Shown here in pieces: positions 34,837-43,537 of a stretch of DNA of 64,000 bases (position 1 is the first letter of the stretch; every line of letters begins with the position of its first letter). Under the pieces are notes generated by a model that worked only from the letters and a program-made list of their open reading frames with translations, made no database searches and was not told the origin of the DNA. The DNA comes from UBA7236 sp964463165 (lineage in GTDB: Bacteria > Bacteroidota > Bacteroidia > Chitinophagales > BACL12). A program made the position numbers and the translations under genes. The DNA is taken from assembly GCA_964463165.1 (NCBI GenBank), contig CAYXBK010000005.1, positions 62,001-126,000 of the forward strand, given 5' to 3'.

Positions 34837-36636
34837 TTAACGGACCAGTACAACATTCCCCTGCAAATTTCCGCTCTCGCCTGTGAGCCTTGTGTAGCTG
34901 ATCGTATAAACATAGGTGCCAAGATCACATTCTTTTCCATTTAAAGTACCATCCCATGCACCCGCATGATTATTTGTCTGAAAAACAATTTCACCCCAGC
35001 GGTTATAAATGGTTAATAAATAAGATGAGAGATATTCGCAATCCAATTGTTTGAATTCATCATTTATGCCGTCATGATTTGGGGAAAATGCATCAGGAAC
35101 AACAACCTGACAAATGCAAGGATCGGGGGTGATCGTTAATGAATCCCTAGCGGTGCATCCGTTGATTGTTACATCTACCCAATAAATTCCTTCTTCTGTT
35201 GCAGTAAAAGTTGCATTGGTTGATCCGTCCTGCCATTCATAAATAAATCCGGTAGTGCCTGAACTGATCACAATTTGTGTACTCGGACAAATAGTAAGAT
35301 CCGGACCGATATCTACCGATGGCGCATTCGAATAACTCACCAATACAGAATCTTTATCATTACAACCTCCGATATAAACGGTCACATAATATAATCCGTC
35401 GTCTGTAATTGTATATGTTGCTTCGTGTGATCCGTCCTGCCATGTATATGTTGCACCCGCAGTTGTAACATCAATTGTATATTCCGTTCCGATACCACAT
35501 ATAATTGTATCCTCAGGTAAAGTAATATCCGGAGCGGGAACATAGGTCGCAACAACCGTATCACCATCTACACATGCGCCATCGGTAACAGTTACCCAAT
35601 AGGTACCGCTTTCATCAATCGTTAATGTAGGTAATGTTGATCCGTCATTCCAAATATATGAGCCACCCGGCACCATTGCATTAAATGTCCATAATTGTCC
35701 TTCACAAATTGTTACATCCGGACCGAGATCAACAAATTCAATCGCACCAACATTTACGATAACCGTATCATAAATTGTTGCACCGCAATCATCGGTTAAT
35801 ATCACGGTATATGTTGTTGTTTCATCGGGAAAAACATAAGGATCATTAATTGTATTATCCGTAATATTTATATTCGGCAACCATTCATAAGAAGCAAATC
35901 CTTCCGGAACAGTCAGTTGAATACTGTCGCCCGGACAAATAGTTACATCTTCCAATGCATCAATTTCGGTTGTGTATTCAAAACAAACTACCTGGTAATT
36001 AAATAAGGAACCTGTTCCGCCGGTAAATCCAAAATATACTTCCGGGTCGCCGCCAAAAATATCATTGATAATATCTCCCGTATAACTCACTCTTAAATTA
36101 CAATCAACATAAGCATACAATGTTTGCGCAATATGATCCCAGACAATACGCACAGCATGATCATCACCGTCTTCTGCATTTGGTGTGCCCATGATAATTT
36201 GCGTTGGCCCGTCGAGATTTGTTATTGCAGTATGATTTAAACTGCCATTACTCGTAATTGCAATATGATCATAACCCGGATCACTGTATTCACCATTTTG
36301 ATAGGTATCAAATTCAACACCGACAGAAGGCGTGATGCCATCGTAACCCATGCCGCCGCCGGCTGCGCCAAGATCAGTTGCAAGAGGTTGCAAAACAAAA
36401 TAAACTCCATCGGCACCACTTGCATCCAGATCGCCTAAATTAATTGTGAAATTCACATCAAAATTATTTTCAAGTGATATGAGTGTTTCATACCAGACGG
36501 AGCCTGCTGAAAAAGTTGTTTCTTCCGTTAACTGATAACAATCACCACCCAGTGAAATTGCATCGCCGTTAAGAACAAATTGTGCATGTAATGTTCCAAT
36601 AAATAAGAAAGGCAGGAGGAGAAGAATTTTTTTCAT
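34837..36636 (-). CDS. Secreted lectin-like/Ig-repeat protein with type B T9SS domain
   Basis: 599 aa from the ATG at 36636 (MKKILLLLPFLFIGTLHAQ signal peptide). The reading frame continues upstream to 36759 but would overlap the divergent gene's start, so I reject that. Residues about 20-225 are a legume-lectin-like (L-type) domain (ADGVYFVLQPLATDLGAAGGGMGYDGITPSVGVEFDTY, HVAIT-like strands). Residues about 230-515 hold repeated Ig-like modules, each with the phrase C-x-G-x-x-x-x-L and TYxWxDGSxxxT-x-T. The last 85 are the gliding-associated domain (VPDAFSPNHDGINDEF, LTIYNRWGEIVFQ, AWDGTLNG). Likely surface adhesin or glycan binder. Confidence 0.87.
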   Translation of the reverse strand: MKKILLLLPFLFIGTLHAQFVLNGDAISLGGDCYQLTEETTFSAGSVWYETLISLENNFDVNFTINLGDLDASGADGVYFVLQPLATDLGAAGGGMGYDGITPSVGVEFDTYQNGEYSDPGYDHIAITSNGSLNHTAITNLDGPTQIIMGTPNAEDGDDHAVRIVWDHIAQTLYAYVDCNLRVSYTGDIINDIFGGDPEVYFGFTGGTGSLFNYQVVCFEYTTEIDALEDVTICPGDSIQLTVPEGFASYEWLPNINITDNTINDPYVFPDETTTYTVILTDDCGATIYDTVIVNVGAIEFVDLGPDVTICEGQLWTFNAMVPGGSYIWNDGSTLPTLTIDESGTYWVTVTDGACVDGDTVVATYVPAPDITLPEDTIICGIGTEYTIDVTTAGATYTWQDGSHEATYTITDDGLYYVTVYIGGCNDKDSVLVSYSNAPSVDIGPDLTICPSTQIVISSGTTGFIYEWQDGSTNATFTATEEGIYWVDVTINGCTARDSLTITPDPCICQVVVPDAFSPNHDGINDEFKQLDCEYLSSYLLTIYNRWGEIVFQTNNHAGAWDGTLNGKECDLGTYVYTISYTRLTGESGNLQGNVVLVR

Positions 36637-36660
36637 TGGCCGACAGATCAAATTGATGAG

Positions 36661-36668
36661 CAAAAATA
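36661..36668 (-). promoter_or_regulatory. -7 box TATTTTTG of the lectin-like adhesin gene
   Basis: Exact TAnnTTTG followed by C on the minus strand, 24 bp before the ATG at 36636. Confidence 0.4.
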
Positions 36669-36734
36669 CATAAAGGCATAGGGATTTAATATGGCCATTC
36701 AATAATGTCGTCCTGAATTCGTTTACCTTTAAAT

Positions 36735-37949
36735 ATGAAATTTTTGTTTCTGCCGGCAATATGTTTCATCTTCTCGTATAGTTATGCGCAAACCGGACAA
36801 TGGTTTCTGTTCGGAATTGAAGATACGGTGACGGGTATTTCGGGACACAACAATCAGGTTTGGGCATCCACACAAAATGCAGGTGTAAAAATGCTGGATA
36901 AATCCACCGGAGAAATTAATGTATTCGATATAAACACTGCGCATTTTGCAACAAACCGTTTCAGGTCCGTTAAATATATCGGCCAGTCTGTTTATGCGGG
37001 TACATTTACGCAGGGATTTTATGTATTTGAGAACAATGAATGGTCGCATTTTGATACGATTAATTCAGATCTGCCCGGAAATAATATTACCGATTTTATT
37101 TTTGATTCGATCAACGAGGCTGTGTGGATTGCAACTGATAAAGGGCTTGCAAAATTGATTGATAATAACTGGGAAGTATTTGACAGCATAAATTCAGAAA
37201 TTGCAGGTAATGTTCTCACATCGCTCTTTCTCGATAAAAATAATGCGTTGTGGATCGGTACCCGCTTTGCCGGTGCATCAAAACTTGAAGACGGCGTGTT
37301 TACAACATTTAATTACGATAATGCCGGATTAAATGATAATTGGGTTCGTACAATTTATGCCGACACTTCGGGAATGATGTATTTTGCAGATTATTTTGGT
37401 GTAGATAAATATGATCCTGTAAATGATGCATGGCTTTATGTATTTAATCTTATGACATCCGGATTAAGCAATGAGCGGGTAAATAAAATGGCACAGGATA
37501 ATAATTATCATTTGTGGTTTGCTTCGCATGAAGGGGTAACCAAATGGGATATGAACGAAAACTGGGAACAATTTTACACTTCAAATTCGTTATTGCCGCA
37601 CAATACAATTGATGCCTTATTTATTGATGCTGATAACCTGGTATGGGTGGGTACGCAGGGCGGACTTGCTGCATACAACGAAAACGGTTTTCAGTTTCCA
37701 GCATTTGAAAATGACGTAACCGTTTATCCAAACCCTTTTGTAAATATTTTTCACATAGATTTAAAAGGTTCCGATCAAATTTCAATTTATGATTTATCAG
37801 GGAACCTGGTTTTTGAATCTGCAACAGATCATGCAATTACAGGTGAATTTTCACTTGAAATAGATTTAAGTGAATGTGCAAATGGAATTTATTTAATTGA
37901 AGCAGATTATGGTGTTCATTTTAAAATTCTAAAAGTTGTAAAATTTTAA
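36735..37949 (+). CDS. Secreted two-component-regulator-type propeller protein with type A T9SS domain
   Basis: 404 aa. Signal peptide 1-19. Residues about 20-320 are repeated propeller blades of the form GNNITDFIFDSINEAVWIATDKGLAKL, ALWIGTRFAGASKLEDG, HLWFASHEGVTKWD, LVWVGTQGGLAAYN, the Reg_prop type that is common in hybrid sensor kinases but stands alone here. The last 75 residues are the sorting domain (VTVYPNPFVNIFHIDL...GIYLIEADYGVHFKILKVVKF). The ATG is preceded by TACCTTTA, a near match to the -7 box. Confidence 0.85.
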   Translation: MKFLFLPAICFIFSYSYAQTGQWFLFGIEDTVTGISGHNNQVWASTQNAGVKMLDKSTGEINVFDINTAHFATNRFRSVKYIGQSVYAGTFTQGFYVFENNEWSHFDTINSDLPGNNITDFIFDSINEAVWIATDKGLAKLIDNNWEVFDSINSEIAGNVLTSLFLDKNNALWIGTRFAGASKLEDGVFTTFNYDNAGLNDNWVRTIYADTSGMMYFADYFGVDKYDPVNDAWLYVFNLMTSGLSNERVNKMAQDNNYHLWFASHEGVTKWDMNENWEQFYTSNSLLPHNTIDALFIDADNLVWVGTQGGLAAYNENGFQFPAFENDVTVYPNPFVNIFHIDLKGSDQISIYDLSGNLVFESATDHAITGEFSLEIDLSECANGIYLIEADYGVHFKILKVVKF

Positions 37950-38111
37950 TTCCTCAGTTTTTGCGGAGTGATGCCCGTCATCATCTTTCATCTTCCTGTA
38001 AAGTAATTTTGATTTGATCATCCTTTTTGCGGAAACCGGTTAAATCTGTACTTGTTTCCGATTTCGGAACAGATCAATTTTGTTTCATCAATCCCGTGCA
38101 CACGATGGAAA

Positions 38112-39353
38112 ATGAAACGTAAAATTATCATCGGTTTATTTATATTTTTTTGCGCAACACAAATAATATTTGCGCAAAATCTTGTTCCAAATGCAAGTTT
38201 TGATACAAGTACTCTTTCGCCAAATTATTACGGACAAATTTGTTATCCCAACGGCTGGTCATCACCCAGCGGTTATTGCACGGTTGTAGTCGGACATGGC
38301 AGCCCCGATTATTATAAAACCGGAGGAACGGGCGGTGCCGGTGTTCCAACTACGTTTTGGGCAACCGTAAGCCCGCATACGGGAGCTGGTATGGCTGGTT
38401 TTGGTACTTATTTACCGAGTTATACAAATTTCAGGGAATATGTGCAGACGACTTTAACGAGTCCGCTTGTTGCGGGACAATCGTATGAAGTATCATTCTG
38501 GGTTACAAATGGAATTACCTGGCTGAATGGCCATGCAACAAATAATTTAGCTGTTGCTTTTACCACCTCACCACTAACACAACCTGCGGCAGCTGTCATC
38601 ATTGAAACTCCGGACGTAGAATATACAAGTGTATTATGGGATTCGCTCTGGCATCAGCTTTCATTTACCTATACGGCAACTGATGCTTCACAATATATGA
38701 CCATCGGTAATTTCAGAACTGATGCATCAAATATTATTGTGAATGTAAAAACAGTTTGCTGTCCGACATCATCAGCTGCGTATTATTATATCGACGATGT
38801 TGTAGTGCAGCCCATACCGCTGCTTCCAATTGAGCTACTTTCATTTGATGCAAAAAAAATAAATGGTGTATCTGCGCTTTCATGGACCACAGTGAATGAA
38901 TTAAACTCCGATTATTTTTCTGTGGAAAGATCAGACAACGGATATTTATTTGAATCGATCGGGATCGTGCAGGCTAAAGGCTACAGCAACGAGACGGTGA
39001 ACTATAAATTTGATGACGATGCTCCTTTGCCCGGGTTAAATTATTATCGTTTGAAATTAACCGATGAAAACGGTGCTTATAAATTCAGTAAGGTTGTTCT
39101 ACTGGAATATGAAATTGAACAGGAAATTTCAATCAGCCCGAATCCGGCGAATGCAGAGATTCTGATTTCCATCGGATCTGAATTAAACGGAATCGTTCAT
39201 TTATATAACCAAAGCGGGCAAAAAGTAAAAAGCATCACTTGTTCGGGAGAACCATCGATATCTGTACCCGTGCAAGATCTGCCGCCCGGTGTTTATTTTG
39301 TTCAATATTTTTCAGCAAATGGGGTAATCTACAACCGGTTTGTCAAGCAATAA
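38112..39353 (+). CDS. Secreted protein with type A T9SS sorting domain
   Basis: 413 aa from the ATG at 38112 (MKRKIIIGLFIFFCATQIIFAQ signal peptide); the frame extends to 38052 but those residues are not signal-like. Mature N terminus NLVPNASFDTSTLSPNYYGQICYPNGW is the same carbohydrate-binding-like theme as in 15965-17182. A second domain starts near LLPIELLSFDAKKINGVSALSWTTVNELNSDYFSVERS, a common linker preceding type A domains. The C terminus EISISPNPANAEILISIG...GVYFVQYFSANGVIYNRFVKQ completes the sorting signal. Role unknown. Confidence 0.85.
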   Translation: MKRKIIIGLFIFFCATQIIFAQNLVPNASFDTSTLSPNYYGQICYPNGWSSPSGYCTVVVGHGSPDYYKTGGTGGAGVPTTFWATVSPHTGAGMAGFGTYLPSYTNFREYVQTTLTSPLVAGQSYEVSFWVTNGITWLNGHATNNLAVAFTTSPLTQPAAAVIIETPDVEYTSVLWDSLWHQLSFTYTATDASQYMTIGNFRTDASNIIVNVKTVCCPTSSAAYYYIDDVVVQPIPLLPIELLSFDAKKINGVSALSWTTVNELNSDYFSVERSDNGYLFESIGIVQAKGYSNETVNYKFDDDAPLPGLNYYRLKLTDENGAYKFSKVVLLEYEIEQEISISPNPANAEILISIGSELNGIVHLYNQSGQKVKSITCSGEPSISVPVQDLPPGVYFVQYFSANGVIYNRFVKQ

Positions 39354-39374
39354 TCTTTAAATTCCAAATAGCTT

Positions 39375-39382
39375 TATATTTG
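39375..39382 (+). promoter_or_regulatory. -7 box TATATTTG of the CsaA-like gene
   Basis: Exact TAnnTTTG 13 bp before the ATG at 39396; no TTG at -33. Confidence 0.5.
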
Positions 39383-39395
39383 TTTTTCCAAAAAC

Positions 39396-39725
39396 ATGAT
39401 CGAATATTCTGACTTTGAAAAAATAGATATCCGTACCGGAACGATTACTGCAGTCTGTGATTTTCCCGGTGCAAAAAAACCGGCTTATCAGCTCACGATT
39501 GATTTTGGAGCATCAGGTATAAAAAAATCGAGTGCGCAAATCACAAAATATTATACAAAAGAAGAACTGACCGGGAGACAGATTTTAGCAATTGTAAATT
39601 TTCCTGTTAAACAAATTGCAAATTTTTTTTCAGAATGCCTTGTTCTGGGAGCTGTTGAACCGGATGGATCTGTTCGATTATTGCATCCCGAAGAAAACGT
39701 GATGAATGGAATACAGGTTTTATAA
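39396..39725 (+). CDS. csaA: CsaA-like tRNA-binding-domain chaperone
   Basis: 109 aa, a single EMAP/tRNA-binding OB fold: DFEKIDIRTGTITAVCDFPGAKKPAYQLTIDFG, then SSAQITKYYTKEELTGRQILAIVNFPVKQIANFFSECLVLGA, closing with VRLLHPEENVMNG. This is the family of B. subtilis CsaA, a dimeric export-related chaperone that also binds tRNA-like folds. Length and block order match. Cytoplasmic. It has its own -7 box. Confidence 0.9.
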   Translation: MIEYSDFEKIDIRTGTITAVCDFPGAKKPAYQLTIDFGASGIKKSSAQITKYYTKEELTGRQILAIVNFPVKQIANFFSECLVLGAVEPDGSVRLLHPEENVMNGIQVL

Positions 39726-39795
39726 AAATGACAAAAATCATAACAACAATAATTTCAAATAAAGCGTTTAGCAGAAAAAGTTAAACAAATAATTT

Positions 39796-40137
39796 ATGAA
39801 GACGGGAAAAATCCTACTTTCCCTCCTGATCAGCACACTTCTTATTTCATTCTATGCATGTTCCAAATCTGCAGTGAATTGCGGCGCCTCTCCCGATTGT
39901 ACTACTGTTACCTATGCAGGTACTATTAAACCGCTGGTCGCATCAAAATGCGGATTGAGCGGTTGCCATGGTTCTTCTTTTTCAACCTATGCAGGTATTC
40001 AATCAATTGCAAACAGCGGAGCATTGTATAATGTCGTTGTTGCTAATGAAAGTATGCCTGCAGGAAATGTTTCAATGTCGTGCGAAGAGCGTGCGCAAAT
40101 AGAATGCTGGGTAAATGCAGGTGCACCAAATAATTAA
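39796..40137 (+). CDS. Small c-type cytochrome-like lipoprotein with CX4CH heme motif
   Basis: 113 aa. Signal peptide with lipobox SFYAC, so lipid-anchored. TYAGTIKPLVASKCGLSGCHGSSFSTY contains C-GLSG-CH, a CX4CH variant of the heme-c site; SMPAG at about residues 92-96 gives the Met of the sixth ligand, and EERAQIECWVNAGAPNN is the typical end of monohaem planctomycete-type cytochromes. Heme attachment by a normal CXXCH lyase would be unusual; the variant is known in other c-type proteins. A role in periplasmic electron transfer is inferred; no oxidase gene is adjacent. Confidence 0.7.
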   Translation: MKTGKILLSLLISTLLISFYACSKSAVNCGASPDCTTVTYAGTIKPLVASKCGLSGCHGSSFSTYAGIQSIANSGALYNVVVANESMPAGNVSMSCEERAQIECWVNAGAPNN

Positions 40138-40249
40138 AATTGTGAAATGCGGATTGTTGATTGCGGATTTATGCGAATACTGTGATCAAGGAATATTATT
40201 CAGATAAGGCATCAATTCAAAATTGGAATTTCGCATTTCGCAATTCTTT

Positions 40250-40594
40250 TCAGCCTCCCGCCATTTTAAATTTATATCCGAGTTTCGTCAAAATCTCCCC
40301 AATTTTCTTTCTCTGATCACCCTGAATTATAATTTCACCGGTTTTCACACTGCCGCCTGTGCCGCATTTGGTTTTTAATTCTTTGCACAGTTTTTCCATT
40401 TCTTCCTCAGGTCCGATAAAATCGCGGATCACTGAAACTTCTTTACCTCCTCTGTGATTTTTCTCGAGCCAGATCCGCAGATTTTGTTTACCCGGTTCGG
40501 GAGCAGCAGTGTTCTCGTTTTCCTGATCCGGCAATTTATAATCAGGGTTAGTTGAATACACGAGGCCTGAATTATTTTTCTGTTTTTTCGACAT
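40250..40594 (-). CDS. SUI1/YciH-type translation factor
   Basis: 114 aa. The SUI1 domain is residues about 42-114: LRIWLEKNHRGGKEVSVIRDFIGPEEEMEKLCKELKTKCGTGGSVKTGEIIIQGDQRKKIGEILTKLGYKFKMAGG. It resembles eukaryotic eIF1 and bacterial YciH, a regulator of initiation fidelity. The N terminus is polar and disordered. Bacterial members are optional and their role is less clear. The spacer 40138-40249 holds imperfect words (ATGCGGATT, TTTCGCATTTCGCAATT) without a clear repeat. Confidence 0.92.
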   Translation of the reverse strand: MSKKQKNNSGLVYSTNPDYKLPDQENENTAAPEPGKQNLRIWLEKNHRGGKEVSVIRDFIGPEEEMEKLCKELKTKCGTGGSVKTGEIIIQGDQRKKIGEILTKLGYKFKMAGG

Positions 40595-40634
40595 GATGCA
40601 TTGTAATTAAAACTCTTAAAATTAATTGAAGAGA

Positions 40635-41525
40635 TTAATAAAATTTATTTTTATTGACCAGCACAGTTAATGCAGCCGGCAACATCGATATTTTAAAATC
40701 CTTATCCTTTGGTACGGTTTCACCATCGATCTGTAAATAAGAATAATTAGGTGATTCAATAAATAATTCATTTGTCTGGAAGGAAGAAATATGTCTGCTC
40801 TTTAAATGTATTTTCATCAGCAGCTGGCAAACAATCATGGGTAATTTCCATTTCGGCACATTGTCAAGAATAATAATATCCATCAATCCGTCACTTAAAC
40901 TGGCATGCGGCGCAATCTTCACATTATAACCGTATTGATTGGAATTACACACATTGATCATAAATGTTTTACCTGTAATTTCCTTTTCTTTTGAGTGCAG
41001 CTTAAAATCAAATGCATCGAATGCTGAAATGCTTTTAATTGCACTCCATGCATAGGTAAAAAATCCGCGGGTTTCTTCCCTGCTGAAAACTTTTGCAGCA
41101 AATGCATCAAAACCGATTCCGATCAGGCTGAAAAAAAAATTATCATTGACCCTGCAGACATCAATTTTTTTCACAGAATAATCATTGATGATCTCCAATG
41201 TAGATCTGATATTGATCGAATATCCGAGATGTCTCGCAAGGCCGTTACCTGACCCGCTCGGAATAATTGCAAGAGCAACATCGCTGCCGATCAATCCCGA
41301 AGCAACTTCATTGACGGAACCGTCGCCGCCGGCTACTGCAACCACATCAAATTTTCGTTGCACGGCATCAGCGGCAATTTCAGTTGCATGCCCGCGGCTC
41401 TCCGTATAAATAACATCGTAATCGAAACGATCATGATCGAGATATGTATTGATATACCGGGGGATTTTATCCTTGCGCCTGATCCCGGCAACAGGATTAA
41501 TAATAAATAAGATCCGCTTTTTCAC
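40635..41525 (-). CDS. Diacylglycerol kinase family lipid kinase
   Basis: 296 aa. FIINPVAGIRRKDK at the start and VAVAGGDGSVNEVASGLIGSDVALAIIPSGSGNGLARHLG are the DAGK catalytic-domain signature (GGDGT-like, here GGDGS). It phosphorylates a lipid such as diacylglycerol or a related long-chain base at the membrane. The start is GTG at 41525, overlapping the TGA of the LTA-synthase-like gene (GTGA), so they are translationally coupled. This pairing suggests shared work in glycerophospholipid or glycolipid turnover: LTA-type enzymes release diacylglycerol, which a DAG kinase recycles. Confidence 0.92.
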   Translation of the reverse strand: MKKRILFIINPVAGIRRKDKIPRYINTYLDHDRFDYDVIYTESRGHATEIAADAVQRKFDVVAVAGGDGSVNEVASGLIGSDVALAIIPSGSGNGLARHLGYSINIRSTLEIINDYSVKKIDVCRVNDNFFFSLIGIGFDAFAAKVFSREETRGFFTYAWSAIKSISAFDAFDFKLHSKEKEITGKTFMINVCNSNQYGYNVKIAPHASLSDGLMDIIILDNVPKWKLPMIVCQLLMKIHLKSRHISSFQTNELFIESPNYSYLQIDGETVPKDKDFKISMLPAALTVLVNKNKFY

Positions 41526-43450
41526 TCTGCAGTCAGTTTGTTATTGATCATTGCATGATGATGGATCTGAATAATCGCCTTTAATTTATCTTCAAGCCGG
41601 TCAGCGATTTGCGGATATTCATTTATAAGATTATTGTTGAGAGTACTATCCAGTTTATATTCATAGAGCCCAATTGAATTATCCATATTCATTTGGAGTG
41701 CAAAATCATTATCGATTATCATATAATCAGCCGCATGAAAATTAAATGCATAGCGCTCGGCTGTTGTATCAAACACCGAATTACCGAATGCAATATATTT
41801 TCCTTTATATCCGGTATAATCCAAAACAGTTGGCATAATATCCGTTTGCTGTACTACCTTATCGTTTGTTCCTTTAAATTGTCCGTTTGGTTTATAAACC
41901 AATAACCAGGTTGCGTGTGAACCTACCTGTTCCTGATAAAATTCATCTTCCGGCAGCGGTGGCCCGGGATGATCGGCAGTGAGAATAAATAGTGTGTTAT
42001 TATACCACGGTTGTTTTTTCGCTTCTTCAAAAAATTGTTCTAATGCATAATCAGCATAACCAACAACTTCGAGCATCGGAATCACACCTTTTTTAAATTT
42101 TCCTGTGTATTGAGTCGGAACAGTAAAAGGATGATGCGAAGAGATCGTAAATATTTCAGAATAAAATGGGGCAGGTAATGTGCTCATTTTATTTGCAGTC
42201 CATTTTAAAAACGGTTCATCAAAAATTCCCCAGTTGCCATCAAAATCTGCATCGTTGCCGTATTCATTTCTTCCAAAATAACCGTCGAAACCTGATCTGG
42301 CCATAAACTTATCGAAGCCCATGGATCCGTTGTTTGCACCATGGAAGAAATACGATGTATATCCGATTTCTTTCAGCAAGGTGCCAACGCCATTGAAATT
42401 ATTGTTTTGATAAATGGAGGAAATAAATGGTTCTTCCATCAAAACAGGAATACCTGCTGTAACAGCAATAATTCCCTGATTGGATGATTTACCGCTTGAA
42501 TATGCATTTGTAAAACATAATCCGTTTGCAAGCAACGAATCTAAAAACGGTGTATATCCTTTTCCGTTGTTAAAATAACCGATATATTCTTTTGAAAAAC
42601 TTTCGAGAACGATCACACAAACATTTTCCGGACCGGCAGGTTTTGCTATGGAATCGGGCCAGGTATAATAATTTGCCGCCGTATGTTCTGCAGAATATAA
42701 TTTGTGCAATTCGTCCGAATCAAAATATTGAGGCGCCTGCAATTGTCTGTGCCCGAAAGCATAAATAACAGAAAAAGGTGTATTTATTATCAAAGAAGTT
42801 AATCGTGCATCTTCCACATATTCCGAAGCGCTGTCGGGCGATAAAGATTTCGGTTGAATTCCACCCCTAGCACCGATAAACGAACAGGTACAAATTGCGA
42901 GCATGATCAACAGCTGATATGGATAATGGATATTCCCCTTCCAGTTAAATGCATATCCGCGGCGGCGATGAAATTCGGTTTTGCGGTAGAGATATTCCAC
43001 ACCTGCAACTAGTAAAAATGCAATCAGAAATACGATCCAGTAATCTTTAATTACCTGCGGGAGAATATTTGTGTCGCCGGTTAATCCGAGTTCGTGGGTG
43101 GATGTGCGTTTTAATCCGTATCTGTAATAAATAAAATCGCCGCTTTCGAGCAGGAGTGCAAAGCAATTGAAAACATAAAAAAATATTTTCAGAGAACGCT
43201 GATACCAAGTTGCGTCAAACCAAGGATTTGGAACGACATGTAAAAGGATGAAAACAATATTTACAAGGATAATGGAAGAAATATCAAAGCGCAAACCGTA
43301 GAACATGATCTGCAGAAATTCTCCCGGTGGTATGTAGGGAAAAAGGTCACGGTTAAAAATGAAAAAAAGAATGCGGCAGGCTGAATAAAGTAAAAGAAGA
43401 ATTCCTAAACGTTTGAGCAGAATCTGGATATGGAATAGTTGCTCTTTCAA
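41522..43450 (-). CDS. LTA-synthase/phosphoglycerol-transferase family membrane sulfatase-fold protein
   Basis: 642 aa. Five hydrophobic segments in residues 10-205, then an extracytoplasmic sulfatase-fold domain: VCVIVLESFSKEYIGYFN (metal Glu), SSGKSSNQGIIAVTAGIP, where the Ser in GKSSN takes the place of the catalytic Thr of LtaS, FFHGANNGSMGFDKFMARSGFDGYFG, TADHPG and SHATW. Gram-positive LtaS polymerises phosphoglycerol; in Bacteroidota the role is unknown, perhaps head-group transfer to glycans. Translation seems to start at TTG 43450, giving the normal KEQLFHIQILLKRLGI N terminus; the next ATG is about 50 codons in. Coupled to the lipid kinase. Confidence 0.85.
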   Translation of the reverse strand: MKEQLFHIQILLKRLGILLLLYSACRILFFIFNRDLFPYIPPGEFLQIMFYGLRFDISSIILVNIVFILLHVVPNPWFDATWYQRSLKIFFYVFNCFALLLESGDFIYYRYGLKRTSTHELGLTGDTNILPQVIKDYWIVFLIAFLLVAGVEYLYRKTEFHRRRGYAFNWKGNIHYPYQLLIMLAICTCSFIGARGGIQPKSLSPDSASEYVEDARLTSLIINTPFSVIYAFGHRQLQAPQYFDSDELHKLYSAEHTAANYYTWPDSIAKPAGPENVCVIVLESFSKEYIGYFNNGKGYTPFLDSLLANGLCFTNAYSSGKSSNQGIIAVTAGIPVLMEEPFISSIYQNNNFNGVGTLLKEIGYTSYFFHGANNGSMGFDKFMARSGFDGYFGRNEYGNDADFDGNWGIFDEPFLKWTANKMSTLPAPFYSEIFTISSHHPFTVPTQYTGKFKKGVIPMLEVVGYADYALEQFFEEAKKQPWYNNTLFILTADHPGPPLPEDEFYQEQVGSHATWLLVYKPNGQFKGTNDKVVQQTDIMPTVLDYTGYKGKYIAFGNSVFDTTAERYAFNFHAADYMIIDNDFALQMNMDNSIGLYEYKLDSTLNNNLINEYPQIADRLEDKLKAIIQIHHHAMINNKLTAE

Positions 43451-43469
43451 CCCTTTGAACTTTGTGCGA

Positions 43470-43503
43470 CAAAGGTAATAAATAAATAATCCTGAATTTA
43501 CAA
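43470..43503 (-). promoter_or_regulatory. Promoter of the LTA-synthase-like/lipid-kinase operon
   Basis: On the minus strand TTG (43501-43503), a 23-bp spacer and TACCTTTG (43470-43477), 19 bp before the TTG start codon. Confidence 0.6.
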
Positions 43504-43537
43504 ATGGTTTAACAGGAAATCAGAGATAGAAAGAGAT

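Noticed and set aside
36637..36759. N-terminal extension of the lectin-like adhesin
   Set aside because: It would precede a good signal peptide and overlap the divergent gene start; the ATG at 36636 is the sensible start.
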